Counted from the stretch's first letter, positions 36,088 to 45,992 are shown. The stretch: 64,000 nt of DNA from Halomonas beimenensis (GCF_002549795.1 NZ_CP021435.1:3348001-3412000), one strand, 5' to 3'. The notes: generated from the sequence alone by a model not told the origin. Program-made: numbers and translations.

Positions 36088-37706
36088 TTCCACGGCTCGC
36101 GAGGATCGTCTGGGTGGTCACCCGCTATCGCCTCGACACCCTGATCCCCAAGGAGCGGCTGCCCTGGTGGCTGCGGGGGCTGCTGACCCTGTCACCGCTG
36201 CGCCTGGTGCCCATCGGCCCTCGTCCCCGGGGCGAACGGTTGCGCCTGGCCCTCGAGGCCCTGGGACCGATCTTCGTCAAGTTCGGCCAGGTGCTCTCCA
36301 CCCGCCGCGACCTCTTCCCCGAGGACATCGCCGACGAGCTCAAGCGCCTCCAGGACCAGGTCCCGCCCTTCCCCGGCGAAGTGGCCCGCTCCCTGGTGGA
36401 GGAAGAGCTCGGCATGCCGCTCACCCAGGCCTTCGCCGACTTCGCACCTCAGCCCCTGGCCTCGGCCTCGGTGGCCCAGGTCCACGCCGCCCGGCTGCCC
36501 GGCGGGGAGGAGGTGGTGGTCAAGATCATCCGCCCCGGCATCGAGCGGGTGATGCGCCAGGACATGGCGCTGATGTACCGCCTCGCCGCCGTCCTGGCTC
36601 GCATCCCGGAGGCCCGCCGCCTGCGGCCGGTGGAAGTGGTGCGCGACTACGAGTCGACCCTGTTCGACGAGCTCGACCTGACCAAGGAGGCCGCCAACAC
36701 CTCCCAGCTCAAGCGCAACTTCAAGGGCTCGTCGCTGCTCTTCGTGCCGGCCATCCACTGGCCGCTCACCCGCCGGCGGGTGATGGTCCAGGAGCGGATC
36801 CACGGGGTGCCGGTGGCCGACACCGCTGCCCTGCAGGCCCAGGGCACCGACCTGCGCAAGCTCGCCGAGCGCGGCGTGGAGATCTTCTTCACCCAGGTCT
36901 TTCGCGACAACTTCTTCCATGCCGACATGCATCCGGGCAACATCTTCGTCTCCCGGGAGACGCCCTGGAACCCCCAGTACATCGCCATCGACTGCGGGAT
37001 CGTCGGCAGCCTGACCCGGGAGGACCAGGACTACCTGGCGCGCAACCTCCTGGCCTTCTTCCACCAGGACTACTACGAGGTGGCGGCCCTGCACATCGAG
37101 TCGGGCTGGGTCGGCGAGGATACCCGCGCCAACGAGTTCGCCGCCGCGGTGCGCACCGTCTGCGAGCCGATCCTCGAGAAGCCGCTCAAGGACATCTCCT
37201 TCGGCCAGGTCCTGCTGGGCCTGTTCCAGACCGCCCGGCGCTTCAACATGGAGGTCCAGCCCCAGCTGGTGCTGCTGCAGAAGACGCTGCTCAACATCGA
37301 GGGCCTGGGCCGCCAGCTCTACCCGGACCTGGACCTCTGGACCACCGCCAAGCCCTACCTGGAGCAGTGGATGAAGGAGCGCGCCGGCGCCCGGGGGCTG
37401 TGGGAATCCATGAAACGCCAGGCGCCGGAACTCTCCCGGCAGCTGCCCGAGCTGCCGGTGCTGGCCCATCAGGCCCTGGCCCGGGCCGAGCACGGCCACC
37501 AGCAGCAGCGTCGGCAGGGCGAGGCCATCGGCGCCATCCGCCGCCGGCTCGACCATCAGGGCAAGCGCCAGCGACGCCTGCGCCTGGGCCTCCTGCTGGT
37601 GGCCACGGCACTCGCCTGGCAACCGCTGGTCGAATGGGCAGGCGGTCAGCCCTGGCCGGTCCTCGCCACGGCCGCCATCGGCGTGGTCCTGCTGGCCTGG
37701 AATTGA
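36084..37706 (+). CDS. ubiB: Ubiquinone biosynthesis regulatory protein kinase-like UbiB
   Basis: 540 residues, an atypical ABC1/ADCK kinase-like ATPase needed for coenzyme Q synthesis. The family-defining KxGQ motif is KFGQ at residues 66-69. The alanine-rich loop ([13 protein letters not shown]), the catalytic HADMHPGN and the metal-binding IDCG segments are present, and two C-terminal membrane helices (about 494-512 and 517-538) anchor it. The ATG overlaps the ubiJ stop by 4 bp; a longer frame from 35916 is a shadow of ubiJ. Confidence 0.97.
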   Translation: MIPRLARIVWVVTRYRLDTLIPKERLPWWLRGLLTLSPLRLVPIGPRPRGERLRLALEALGPIFVKFGQVLSTRRDLFPEDIADELKRLQDQVPPFPGEVARSLVEEELGMPLTQAFADFAPQPLASASVAQVHAARLPGGEEVVVKIIRPGIERVMRQDMALMYRLAAVLARIPEARRLRPVEVVRDYESTLFDELDLTKEAANTSQLKRNFKGSSLLFVPAIHWPLTRRRVMVQERIHGVPVADTAALQAQGTDLRKLAERGVEIFFTQVFRDNFFHADMHPGNIFVSRETPWNPQYIAIDCGIVGSLTREDQDYLARNLLAFFHQDYYEVAALHIESGWVGEDTRANEFAAAVRTVCEPILEKPLKDISFGQVLLGLFQTARRFNMEVQPQLVLLQKTLLNIEGLGRQLYPDLDLWTTAKPYLEQWMKERAGARGLWESMKRQAPELSRQLPELPVLAHQALARAEHGHQQQRRQGEAIGAIRRRLDHQGKRQRRLRLGLLLVATALAWQPLVEWAGGQPWPVLATAAIGVVLLAWN

Positions 37707-37733
37707 TCACCCTCTGCAATGGAACCTTCTGCC

Positions 37734-38069
37734 ATGAGCGATATTCTCGACCGCCTCGACGAGGTCCTCGCCAGCCGCCGCCAGGCCGCCCCCGAAGACT
37801 CCTACGTGGCCAGCTTGCATCACAGGGGCTTGAACAAGATACTCGAGAAGGTCGGCGAGGAGGCCACCGAAACCCTGCTGGCGGCCAAGGATGCCGAGCA
37901 CGGCGACGAGGTCACGCGGCAGGCCCTGATCGCCGAAACGGCCGACCTGTGGTTTCATAGCCTGGTGATGCTCTCGCATCTGGGCCTCGACCACACCCAG
38001 GTCCTCGACGAATTGTCCCGACGCTTCGGCCTCTCCGGCCATGACGAGAAGGCCGCGCGGCAACGTTAG
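37734..38069 (+). CDS. hisE: Phosphoribosyl-ATP pyrophosphatase HisE
   Basis: 111 residues. It hydrolyses phosphoribosyl-ATP to phosphoribosyl-AMP in the second step of histidine synthesis. The MazG-like four-helix fold is seen with [23 protein letters not shown] and the metal-binding ETADLWFH segment. The ATG at 37734 matches the usual family start; an ATG at 37719 would add five residues. In Pseudomonas hisI stands between ubiB and hisE; here it is absent, so HisI must be encoded elsewhere. Confidence 0.96.
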   Translation: MSDILDRLDEVLASRRQAAPEDSYVASLHHRGLNKILEKVGEEATETLLAAKDAEHGDEVTRQALIAETADLWFHSLVMLSHLGLDHTQVLDELSRRFGLSGHDEKAARQR

Positions 38070-38113
38070 ACGCCCCCGGGCCCGCCCCGGCGCCACAACC
38101 TGAGGAAGACCCT

Positions 38114-38368
38114 ATGTTAGGCGGTATCAGTATCTGGCAACTCCTGATCGTTCTCGGCATCATCATCCTGATCTTCGGCACCAAGAAGCTGCGCAACGTC
38201 GGCGGCGATCTGGGCGGCGCCGTGAAGGGCTTCAAGAAGGCCATGAACGAGGAAGACAAGGCCCAGGACGACGACAAGCCCCAGGCCCAGGTGCGCCACG
38301 ACGAGCAGGGCGAGACCTACGACGTCCATGCCGAGCGCAAGACCGAGGAACAGGAAGAGCGCAAGTAA
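38114..38368 (+). CDS. tatA: Sec-independent protein translocase TatA
   Basis: 84 residues. One N-terminal membrane helix (about 4-20; [20 protein letters not shown]) ends in the FG hinge, followed by the amphipathic helix [22 protein letters not shown] and a charged tail. TatA oligomers form the passage for folded twin-arginine substrates. First gene of tatABC, 44 bp after hisE. Confidence 0.97.
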   Translation: MLGGISIWQLLIVLGIIILIFGTKKLRNVGGDLGGAVKGFKKAMNEEDKAQDDDKPQAQVRHDEQGETYDVHAERKTEEQEERK

Positions 38369-38374
38369 GCCGCC

Positions 38375-38788
38375 ATGTTCGACATCGGCTTCCTCGAACT
38401 CCTGATCATCGGCGTGGTGGGCCTGCTGGTGCTGGGCCCCGAACGCCTGCCCAAGGCCGCCCGGACCCTCGGGCTGTGGGTCGGCCGCATCAAGCGTACC
38501 GTGTCCGGCATGCAGCGCGAGATCAACGCCCAGCTCGAGGCGGAGGAACTGCGCCAGAAGCTCAATGAGCAGCAGAAGAAGCTCGACGAGGGGCTCGAGC
38601 GGGTCAAGCGCGATGTCGAGCGAACGGCCGAGCCCACCCCCCGTGAGGCCGGGCGGCAGGGCGACGAGCCCGAGGGGGTCGCCGCCCCCGCGCCGTCCGC
38701 CGAGGAGCGCCTGGACGACGCCCTGAGCCGGGCTCGCCTGCCCGATGACCAGGATACCGATGCCCACAAGGACTCCGCCGCCCGATGA
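38375..38788 (+). CDS. tatB: Sec-independent protein translocase TatB
   Basis: 137 residues. MFDIGFLELLIIGVVGLLVLGPERLP holds the membrane helix with the conserved early Glu8 and the GPERLP hinge typical of TatB, then a long amphipathic/coiled helix (about 25-90) and a Pro/Ala-rich tail. TatB forms the receptor complex with TatC. It starts 6 bp after tatA and overlaps tatC by 4 bp. Confidence 0.96.
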   Translation: MFDIGFLELLIIGVVGLLVLGPERLPKAARTLGLWVGRIKRTVSGMQREINAQLEAEELRQKLNEQQKKLDEGLERVKRDVERTAEPTPREAGRQGDEPEGVAAPAPSAEERLDDALSRARLPDDQDTDAHKDSAAR

Positions 38789-39561
38789 GCCACTCCGACG
38801 ATTCCCGGAATCCCGGCCAGGCCCAGGCCCCGCTGATCGAGCACCTGGTCGAGCTGCGCTCGCGGCTGCTGCGTGCCGTGCTGGTGATCCTGGTGATCTT
38901 CCTCGGCCTGTATGCCTTCGCCAACGAGATCTACGCCTTCGTGGCCCAGCCGCTGATGGCGCTGCTGCCGGAAGGCTCCCAGATGATCGCCACCGAGGTG
39001 GCGTCCCCCTTCCTGGCCCCGTTCAAGCTGACGCTGGTGGTGGCGGTGTTCATCGCCGTGCCCTTCGTGCTGCATCAGGCCTGGGCCTTCGTCGCCCCCG
39101 GCCTCTACGACAACGAGAAGGCCCTGGCGCTGCCGCTGCTGGCCTCCAGCGTGGTGCTTTTCTATGCCGGCGCCGCCTTCGCCTACTACGTGGTCTTCCC
39201 GCTGCTGTTCCAGTTCTTCACCCAGACCGGGCCGGAGCAGGTGGCGGTGATGACCGACATCAACCAGTACCTGAACTTCGTCCTCAAGCTGTTCTTCGCC
39301 TTCGGCGTGGCCTTCGAGATTCCCATCGCCACCTTCCTGCTGGTGCTGACCGGGGCGACCACCGTGGAGAGCCTGTCCCGCAAGCGGCCCTACGTGATCC
39401 TCGGCTGCTTCGTGGTCGGCATGCTGATGACCCCGCCGGACGTGGTCTCCCAGAGCCTGCTGGCGGTGCCCATGTACCTGCTCTACGAGGTCGGCCTGCT
39501 GTTCGGCCGCCTGGTGCGCCGCAAGCGCGACGCGGAGGCGGCCGACGAGGACGAGGCGTAA
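38785..39561 (+). CDS. tatC: Sec-independent protein translocase TatC
   Basis: 258 residues with six predicted membrane helices, the receptor for twin-arginine signal peptides. Conserved features include the cytoplasmic N-terminus LIEHLVELRSRLLRA, the first periplasmic loop FVAQPLMALLPEGSQMIATEVASPF and the PFVLHQAWAFVAPGLYDNEK segment. Last gene of tatABC; GCGGCCAA repeats start 8 bp after the stop. Confidence 0.97.
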   Translation: MSHSDDSRNPGQAQAPLIEHLVELRSRLLRAVLVILVIFLGLYAFANEIYAFVAQPLMALLPEGSQMIATEVASPFLAPFKLTLVVAVFIAVPFVLHQAWAFVAPGLYDNEKALALPLLASSVVLFYAGAAFAYYVVFPLLFQFFTQTGPEQVAVMTDINQYLNFVLKLFFAFGVAFEIPIATFLLVLTGATTVESLSRKRPYVILGCFVVGMLMTPPDVVSQSLLAVPMYLLYEVGLLFGRLVRRKRDAEAADEDEA

Positions 39562-39568
39562 GCTCGAA

Positions 39569-39702
39569 GCGGCCAAGCGGCCAAGCGGCCAAGCAGGGTT
39601 CGAGTGACAAGTAGAAAGTCGCAAGGGGCTCGGTGCTCCTTGCGACTTGTCACTCGCTACTTGCGACTCGTACCTTGGCGCTCGGCGCTTGTAGCTCGGC
39701 GC
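39569..39702. repeat. Composite intergenic repeat (family 1, copy 2)
   Basis: Three GCGGCCAA units (39569-39592), then a hairpin with 11-bp arms AAGTCGCAAGG (39616-39626) and 39638-39648 extended by GTGACA/TGTCAC, then a tail with CTCGGCGCTTGTAGCTCGGCG. Order and tail match 8117-8392. It fills the space between the converging tatC and elbB stops. Confidence 0.8.
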
Positions 39703-40365
39703 TTACAAGTCCATCAACTCGTCGATGCGGTCCACCAGCTTGAAGATGCCGGTAGCGGCCTCGCCGATGCGGGTCGCCAGCATGTAGGCGGGGGTGGTCA
39801 CCACCCGGTTCTCGAAGTCCACCACGATGTCCTCCACGCCGCAGCTGCGGTGCAGGCCGCCCATGCTGCTGATCGCTCCGGCCACGCCGGGGTCGTGGCC
39901 GATGGTCACGGCGATGCCGCGGCCCAGCAGCCGCGGCACCATCACCGGGGCGATGCACATCAGGCCGATGGGCTTGCGGTCCTCGTGGAAGGCCGATACC
40001 GCCTCGACCAGATCCTCGTGGATGACGAGGTCGGCCCCGGCCTCGGCGAAGTCGGACAGGTTCTTGGCCGCCCCGAATCCGCCGGGCAGGATGACGGCAT
40101 CGAAGTCATCGGCCTCCAGCTCGGTCAGGGGGGCGATCTCGCCCCGGGCCAGGCGCGCCGACTCGACCAGCACGTTGCGCGTCTCTCCGGGTACCGCTTC
40201 GCCGCGGCGATGATCGACCACGTCATGCTGGTCGATGTCCGGGGCGAAACAGCGATACCCGATGCCCAGTTGATCCAGGCGCAACAGGGTCAGGGTGGTC
40301 TCGTAGATCTCCGAGCCATCCTGGACACCGCACCCCGACAGAATGACCGCCACCTGTTTGCTCAT
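39703..40365 (-). CDS. elbB: ElbB-type DJ-1/PfpI family glyoxalase
   Basis: 220 residues of the DJ-1/PfpI superfamily, matching ElbB (GlxIII-like, historically linked to isoprenoid synthesis). Typical segments are AVILSGCGVQDGSEIYE at the N-terminus, FDAVILPGGFGAAKNLSDFA, and the nucleophile elbow PIGLMCIAPVM with its cysteine. GAGGAG lies 9 nt before the ATG. Divergent from hemB. The physiological substrate is not certain. Confidence 0.92.
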   Translation of the reverse strand: MSKQVAVILSGCGVQDGSEIYETTLTLLRLDQLGIGYRCFAPDIDQHDVVDHRRGEAVPGETRNVLVESARLARGEIAPLTELEADDFDAVILPGGFGAAKNLSDFAEAGADLVIHEDLVEAVSAFHEDRKPIGLMCIAPVMVPRLLGRGIAVTIGHDPGVAGAISSMGGLHRSCGVEDIVVDFENRVVTTPAYMLATRIGEAATGIFKLVDRIDELMDL

Positions 40366-40487
40366 CTTCTCGTACTCCTCGAACGCTCTGCCTGCCCATG
40401 GCGGCAGGGTGGGTAAAGGGGAGCCATCACTTTAGAGAGTCGCCGGGGGTGCGACAAGGCGCGTCTGTCGCGCCCGGATCACCCTGA

Positions 40488-41582
<1,095 letters not shown>

Positions 41583-41626
41583 CCGCCGGACGGGGTGCCC
41601 CTTCCGGCCGACGACAGGGAACACCC

Positions 41627-43831
41627 ATGGATGATTCGCGCAGCCCCGATACCCCCGCCACCGTGGAGCCGCTCCCGGGCGGGGAGACGCCCGGCGAGCC
41701 CCCGGCGCCGCGGCTCAATCAGACGCGCACCGGCATCAAGCCCAAGGCGCTGCCGGACCCGGAGGCCGACCTGACGGACCCGGGCCTGTACTTCAACCGC
41801 GAGCTGTCGCACCTGCAGTTCAACGTGCGGGTGCTGGAACAGGCCCTGGACGAGGCCCACCCGCTGCTCAACCGGCTGATGTTCCTGCTGATCTTCTCGT
41901 CGAACATGGACGAGTTCTTCGAGATCCGGGTCGCCGGCCTGAAGAACCAGATCCTGGTCGGCGACGAGACCCCGGGCAGCGACGGCCGCTCGCCGAGATC
42001 GGTGCTCGCCGAGATCGCCCAGATCGCCCACGAGCAGGTGGAGCGTCAGTACCGCATCCTCAACGAGGCGCTGATCCCCGCCCTGGAAGCCCAGGGGCTG
42101 CGCTTCCGGCGTCGCGGAGACTGGACCGAGGCCCAGCAGGGCTGGGTGCGGGACTACTTCGAGACCGAGATCATGCCGGTGATCAGTCCCATCGGCCTGG
42201 ATCCCTCGCACCCCTTCCCGCGGCTGGTCAACAAGAGCCTCAACTTCATCGTCGAGCTCGAGGGCAAGGACGCCTTCGGCCGCGAGGGCGGCCTGGCCAT
42301 CCTGCCGGCGCCGCGCTCGCTGCCCCGCGTCATCGCCCTGCCCGACGAGCTCTGCGAGGAGGGCTTCACCGAGTACGTCTTCCTGTCGTCGATGATCCAT
42401 GCCCATGCCGAGGAGGTCTTCCCCGGCATGAAGGTACGTGGCTGCTACCAGTTCCGCCTGACCCGCAACGCCGACCTCTCGGTGGACCCGGAGGACGTCT
42501 CGGACCTCGCCTCGGCGCTGCGCGGCGAGCTGCTCTCGCGGCGCTACGGCAGCGGGGTGCGACTCGAGGTCGCCGACAACTGCCCCGATGACCTGGCCGA
42601 GTTCCTGCTCCGGCAGTTCGAGCTGGAGGCGACCGATCTCTATCGGGTCAACGGCCCGGTGAACCTGACCCGCATGATGTCGGTACTGGGCGAGGTGCAG
42701 CGTCCGGAGCTGTGCTACCGGGCCTTCACGCCGGGCCTGCCCAAGGCGCTGAGGAAACGCGATAGCGTGCTGCAGGCCATGGCCGAAGGCGACATCCTGC
42801 TCCATCACCCCTTCCACTCCTTCTCGCCGGTGGAAGAGCTGCTGCGCGAGGCCGCCCGGGACCCGGCGGTGCTGGCCATCAAGCAGACCCTCTACCGCAC
42901 CGGCGCCGACTCCCCCATCGTCAACGCCCTGGTGGAGGCCGCCGGCAACGGCAAGGAAGTCACCGTGGTGATCGAGCTGCGCGCGCGTTTCGACGAGGCG
43001 GACAACCTGGCCCTGGCCTCGCGGCTGCAGGAGGCCGGCACCATCGTCATCTACGGGGTGATGGCCTACAAGACCCACGCCAAGATGATGCACATCGTGC
43101 GCCGCGAGAAGGGCCAGCTGCGCCACTACGCCCACCTGGGCACGGGCAACTACCACTCCAAGACCGCCAAGCTCTACACCGACTACAGCCTGCTCACCGC
43201 CGACCCGGTGCTGTGCGCCGACGTGCACAAGGTCTTCCAGCAGCTCTCCGGCATGGGGCGGGCGCGCAAGATCGAGAAGCTGCTGCACGCCCCCTTCACC
43301 CTCCACGAACGGCTGGTGGCGATGATCGACCGGGAAGCCGAGCATGCCCGCAAGGGCAAGCGCGCCCACCTGATCATCAAGTGCAACTCGCTCACCGAGC
43401 CCAAGCTGATCCAGGCCCTCTACCGGGCCTCCCAGGCCGGCGTCGAGTGCGACCTGATCATCCGCGGGATGTGCTGCCTGCGCCCCGGCCTCCCGGGCAT
43501 CTCCGAGTCCATCCGGGTGCGCTCGATCATCGGCCGCTTCCTGGAGCACACCCGGGTCTTCCACTTCCATAACGACGGCAAGCCCGAGACCTGGGGCTCC
43601 AGCGCCGACTTCATGGCCCGCAACATGTTCCACCGGGTGGAGACCTGCTTCCCGCTGCTGGACAAGAAGCTCGCCGCCCAGGTACGCAAGGATCTGGAGA
43701 CCTACCTTGTGGACAACTGCCAGAGCTGGCTGCTGCGCCCCGACGGCACCTACGTCAAGCAGACCCCCGGCGAGGCGGCGCCCATCAGCGCCCAGGAGAC
43801 CTTGCTCTATGCCTATGCGGCTCGGGCCTAG
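41627..43831 (+). CDS. ppk1: Polyphosphate kinase 1
   Basis: 734 residues. It makes inorganic polyphosphate from ATP. After a disordered N-terminal tail (to about residue 45) the N, head and two phospholipase-D-like C domains follow. The autophosphorylated histidine corresponds to His484 (YKTHAKMM) and the second conserved histidine to His503 (YAHLGTGNY), 19 residues apart as in E. coli. AGGGA is 6 nt before the ATG. It follows hemB by 44 bp. Its TAG stop shares the palindrome CTAG with the stop of the converging DUF3087 gene. Confidence 0.97.
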   Translation: MDDSRSPDTPATVEPLPGGETPGEPPAPRLNQTRTGIKPKALPDPEADLTDPGLYFNRELSHLQFNVRVLEQALDEAHPLLNRLMFLLIFSSNMDEFFEIRVAGLKNQILVGDETPGSDGRSPRSVLAEIAQIAHEQVERQYRILNEALIPALEAQGLRFRRRGDWTEAQQGWVRDYFETEIMPVISPIGLDPSHPFPRLVNKSLNFIVELEGKDAFGREGGLAILPAPRSLPRVIALPDELCEEGFTEYVFLSSMIHAHAEEVFPGMKVRGCYQFRLTRNADLSVDPEDVSDLASALRGELLSRRYGSGVRLEVADNCPDDLAEFLLRQFELEATDLYRVNGPVNLTRMMSVLGEVQRPELCYRAFTPGLPKALRKRDSVLQAMAEGDILLHHPFHSFSPVEELLREAARDPAVLAIKQTLYRTGADSPIVNALVEAAGNGKEVTVVIELRARFDEADNLALASRLQEAGTIVIYGVMAYKTHAKMMHIVRREKGQLRHYAHLGTGNYHSKTAKLYTDYSLLTADPVLCADVHKVFQQLSGMGRARKIEKLLHAPFTLHERLVAMIDREAEHARKGKRAHLIIKCNSLTEPKLIQALYRASQAGVECDLIIRGMCCLRPGLPGISESIRVRSIIGRFLEHTRVFHFHNDGKPETWGSSADFMARNMFHRVETCFPLLDKKLAAQVRKDLETYLVDNCQSWLLRPDGTYVKQTPGEAAPISAQETLLYAYAARA

Positions 43832-44340
43832 CCTCGCTTGAAGGCAGCCAGATCGGCGTCGCCGGCGCCGTCGACCCGCTCCGGCAGGCCCTGCGCCTGC
43901 CGGGCCAGGCGCACCCGCTGGCGCTCGGCGAGCAGCTCGGCATCATCGTCCAGGGTGCGCCCCTCCAGGTCGGCGAGCTGGGCCATGCCCTGATGGTAGA
44001 AGGCCAGCACCGCCAGGGCGCGTTCGTCGCCCTCCTCCATGCCCCGGCGCAGTGCCGGCAGGTAGCCGCTGACCCGCGACAGCGCCTGCTTGAGCTGCCA
44101 GCCGTAGCGGACCGGGCCCATCCAGGGGCGGTCGCGCAGCGCCATCACCACCAGGCTGGTCGCCACCAGTCCCAGCAGGACCCCCAGGGCATTGAGCCAG
44201 AAGCTCGAGCCGAAGGCGGACGAAATCAGCTGGGTGAACACCAGCCCGAAGACGATCAGTTGCCCGGCCATGGCCAGGGCGACACGCCGCGAGGTCCGGC
44301 GATAGGTATCGGGATCGTGGGATTCGAGCAGGAAGGACAT
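43828..44340 (-). CDS. DUF3087 family membrane protein
   Basis: 170 residues. Two membrane helices (about residues 21-43 and 47-68, the second in WLNALGVLLGLVATSLVVMAL) are followed by a cytoplasmic alpha-helical domain with a coiled tail. The start MSFLLESHDPDTYRR at 44340 fits the family, which is found in Pseudomonas and Halomonas and has no assigned function. It sits between ppk1 and the DAHP synthase gene; neither gives a firm hint. Confidence 0.72.
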   Translation of the reverse strand: MSFLLESHDPDTYRRTSRRVALAMAGQLIVFGLVFTQLISSAFGSSFWLNALGVLLGLVATSLVVMALRDRPWMGPVRYGWQLKQALSRVSGYLPALRRGMEEGDERALAVLAFYHQGMAQLADLEGRTLDDDAELLAERQRVRLARQAQGLPERVDGAGDADLAAFKRG

Positions 44341-44413
44341 GGGACGGTGACTCCGGAACGGCAAGGGGGATGCCGGGATTATCCCGACATCCCCCATCCG
44401 GGTACAGTCGCGT

Positions 44414-45484
44414 CTAGGCGTCCCTCAGACGTTCCGCCGCGGCGGTCAGCAGGTGCTCGGTGGTCTCCCAGCCGATGCAGGCGTCGGTGACCGAGACGCC
44501 GTAGCGCAGCTTGCCGGGCGCCAGGGGCTGCTTGCCCTCGTGGAGATGGCTCTCGAGCATCAGTCCCACCAGGGAGGCGTCGCCCGCCAGCCGCTGACCG
44601 AGGACGTCGAGCATCACCTCGCTCTGGCGACGGTGATCCTTGCGGGCATTGGCGTGGCTGCAGTCCACCATCAGGCGCGGTGCCAGGCCGGCATCCTCCA
44701 GGGCGCGACGGGCCGCCGCCACCCGGGGCGCCCGATAGTTGGGCTCGCCATGCCCCCCGCGCAGCACCACATGGGTGTGGGGATTGCCGGCGGTCTCGCG
44801 CACCGTCGGCCGGCCGTCCGGGGCCATGGCGAAGTACTGGTGGGAATGGGCGGCGGCGCGCATGGCGTCCACCGCCACCTGGAGGTCCCCGCTGGTGGCG
44901 TTCTTGAAGCCCACCACGGCCTCCAGGCCGCTGGCCAGCTCGCGATGCAACTGGGACTCGGTGGTGCGGGCGCCGATCGCCACCCAGCTCAGCAGGTCGT
45001 CGAGGTAGGGCGCCAGCATCGGCTGCAGCAGCTCGGTGGCCACGGGCAGGCCGAGGCCGGCGATCTCGCGCATCAGCGAGCGGGAAAGCTCGAGGCCGCG
45101 GGCCAGGTCGCCGCTGCCGTCCAGGTCGGGATCGTAGGCCAGCCCCTTCCATCCCACGGTGGTGCGCGGCTTCTCCACATAGACCCGCATCACCGGCAGG
45201 ATCCGATCGTCGATGGCCGGGGCCAGGGCCGCCAGGCGGCGGGCGTACTCGAGGGCGGCCTCGGGGTCGTGGATCGAACAGGGACCGACGACCACCAGCA
45301 GGCGGTCATCGCGGCCGGCGAGGACGTCACGGATGGCCTGGCGCTGGACCTGGATGCGACGGCTCAGGGTGGGGGCGAGCGGCAGGGACCGCTGGAGCTC
45401 GGCCGGGGTGGGCAGGGACGCGCGTCGAGACTGCGTGAGCTCGGCCTGGGAAGCACGTTCTTCAAGGGAAAGCGGGGCGTTCAT
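44414..45484 (-). CDS. DAHP synthase, class I (3-deoxy-7-phosphoheptulonate synthase)
   Basis: 356 residues. It joins phosphoenolpyruvate and erythrose 4-phosphate in the first shikimate-pathway step. GPCSIHDPEAALEYA, VEKPRTTVGWKG, the SQLHRELASGL and GFKNATSGDLQVA segments and the metal-site DCSHANA are typical of the AroG/F/H group. Which aromatic amino acid inhibits it cannot be settled from sequence, so no paralogue symbol is given. GGAGTTG lies 8 nt before the ATG at 45484. The leader upstream contains an apparent attenuator with Phe, Tyr and Trp codons. Confidence 0.95.
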   Translation of the reverse strand: MNAPLSLEERASQAELTQSRRASLPTPAELQRSLPLAPTLSRRIQVQRQAIRDVLAGRDDRLLVVVGPCSIHDPEAALEYARRLAALAPAIDDRILPVMRVYVEKPRTTVGWKGLAYDPDLDGSGDLARGLELSRSLMREIAGLGLPVATELLQPMLAPYLDDLLSWVAIGARTTESQLHRELASGLEAVVGFKNATSGDLQVAVDAMRAAAHSHQYFAMAPDGRPTVRETAGNPHTHVVLRGGHGEPNYRAPRVAAARRALEDAGLAPRLMVDCSHANARKDHRRQSEVMLDVLGQRLAGDASLVGLMLESHLHEGKQPLAPGKLRYGVSVTDACIGWETTEHLLTAAAERLRDA

Positions 45485-45489
45485 GGGGA

Positions 45490-45654
45490 TCAACTCCGTG
45501 AGCGGGAACATCGGCTGGTCGTGGTGCCACCGGGGAACTCACGATCGGAGGTGGCGCACTGCCCCGACCGCGTCTCGCTAAATCGCCAGCCATAGCCGTA
45601 ATAATCCCGTCCCAGGGTGCGGAACTCGGCATGGATGCGATCGACTGCGGTCAT
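45490..45654 (-). CDS. Small aromatic-rich ORF between attenuator and DAHP synthase gene
   Basis: 54 codons. It has a strong Shine-Dalgarno (GGAGAGGAG ending 6-7 nt before the ATG) and its TGA lies 5 nt before the DAHP synthase ATG, so translation may be coupled. It encodes MTAVDRIHAEF near the start and a run Asp-Tyr-Tyr-Gly-Tyr-Gly-Trp-Arg-Phe at residues 17-25; the rest is low in complexity. It could be a second leader peptide or a small protein. No family is recognised. Confidence 0.45.
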   Translation of the reverse strand: MTAVDRIHAEFRTLGRDYYGYGWRFSETRSGQCATSDREFPGGTTTSRCSRSRS

Positions 45655-45688
45655 GGGTCTTCTCCTCTCCGTTGAATCGGGGGCCGAA

Positions 45689-45807
45689 ACGCAGAACCCC
45701 CGGGCGGGGTTGCCGTCCGGGGGTTCTGCGTGTCGGAGGCAACCCTGGGCGGGGCGTGCCTCGCGGCGTCGTCCTGCGCTGCGTCAGGACCGGGCCGCCG
45801 GCACGCC
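45689..45807 (-). promoter_or_regulatory. Transcription attenuator of the DAHP synthase gene (predicted)
   Basis: On the leftward RNA four segments can pair alternately. Segment 1 (45807-45800, inside leader codons 42-44) pairs with 45760-45753 over 8 bp. Segment 2 (45745-45738, GGGTTGCC) pairs with 45714-45707 over 8 bp (antiterminator). Segments 3 and 4 (45731-45713 with 45707-45689) form the terminator: 15 bp, one mismatch, 3 bp. Only TTT follows, a weak U-tract. A ribosome stalled at the aromatic codons would cover segment 1 and favour the antiterminator. Confidence 0.68.
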
Positions 45808-45930
45808 GGCGCTAAACCAGTAGCCCGGCCAATAGAAGCAGACACCGAAGACACGCTCGTTCCCACACGCCTCCCCCGCCTCGGTGGCGGTCTGGGGATG
45901 GCGCAAAGGCATGGCGAGCGTCGGTGTCAT
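45784..45930 (-). CDS. Aromatic leader peptide for DAHP synthase attenuation
   Basis: 48 codons with AGGAG 6 nt before the ATG. Residues 27-39 read VFGVCFYWPGYWF, that is four Phe, two Tyr and two Trp codons in 13, ending 9 codons before the stop; the tail is SAGVPAARS. Aromatic density just ahead of alternating hairpins upstream of the first shikimate gene is the pattern of amino-acid attenuation. Unlike the trp leader it samples all three end products. The N-terminal half (TLAMPLRHPQTATEAGEACG) shows no family. The peptide is probably not functional in itself. Confidence 0.72.
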   Translation of the reverse strand: MTPTLAMPLRHPQTATEAGEACGNERVFGVCFYWPGYWFSAGVPAARS

Positions 45931-45952
45931 GGGCGTCTCCTGAAATCTTCAC

Positions 45953-45980
45953 TCATCCTGCCCTGTCCCGGGCAGGATGA
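45953..45980 (-). terminator. Hairpin between the small membrane ORF and the aromatic leader
   Basis: TCATCCTGCCC (45953-45963) and GGGCAGGATGA (45970-45980) form a perfect 11-bp stem with a 6-nt loop. In the leftward direction it is followed by GTGAAGATTTC, a weak T-stretch, and then by the leader Shine-Dalgarno. It may end the upstream transcript. Confidence 0.5.
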
Positions 45981-45992
45981 CAAGGCCCCGGC

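Noticed and set aside
45689..45731. Simple REP element or plain terminator for the aromatic leader hairpin
   Set aside because: A plain terminator would not explain the upstream ORF rich in Phe/Tyr/Trp codons and the two alternative pairings; the attenuator reading accounts for all parts, though the T-tract is poor.
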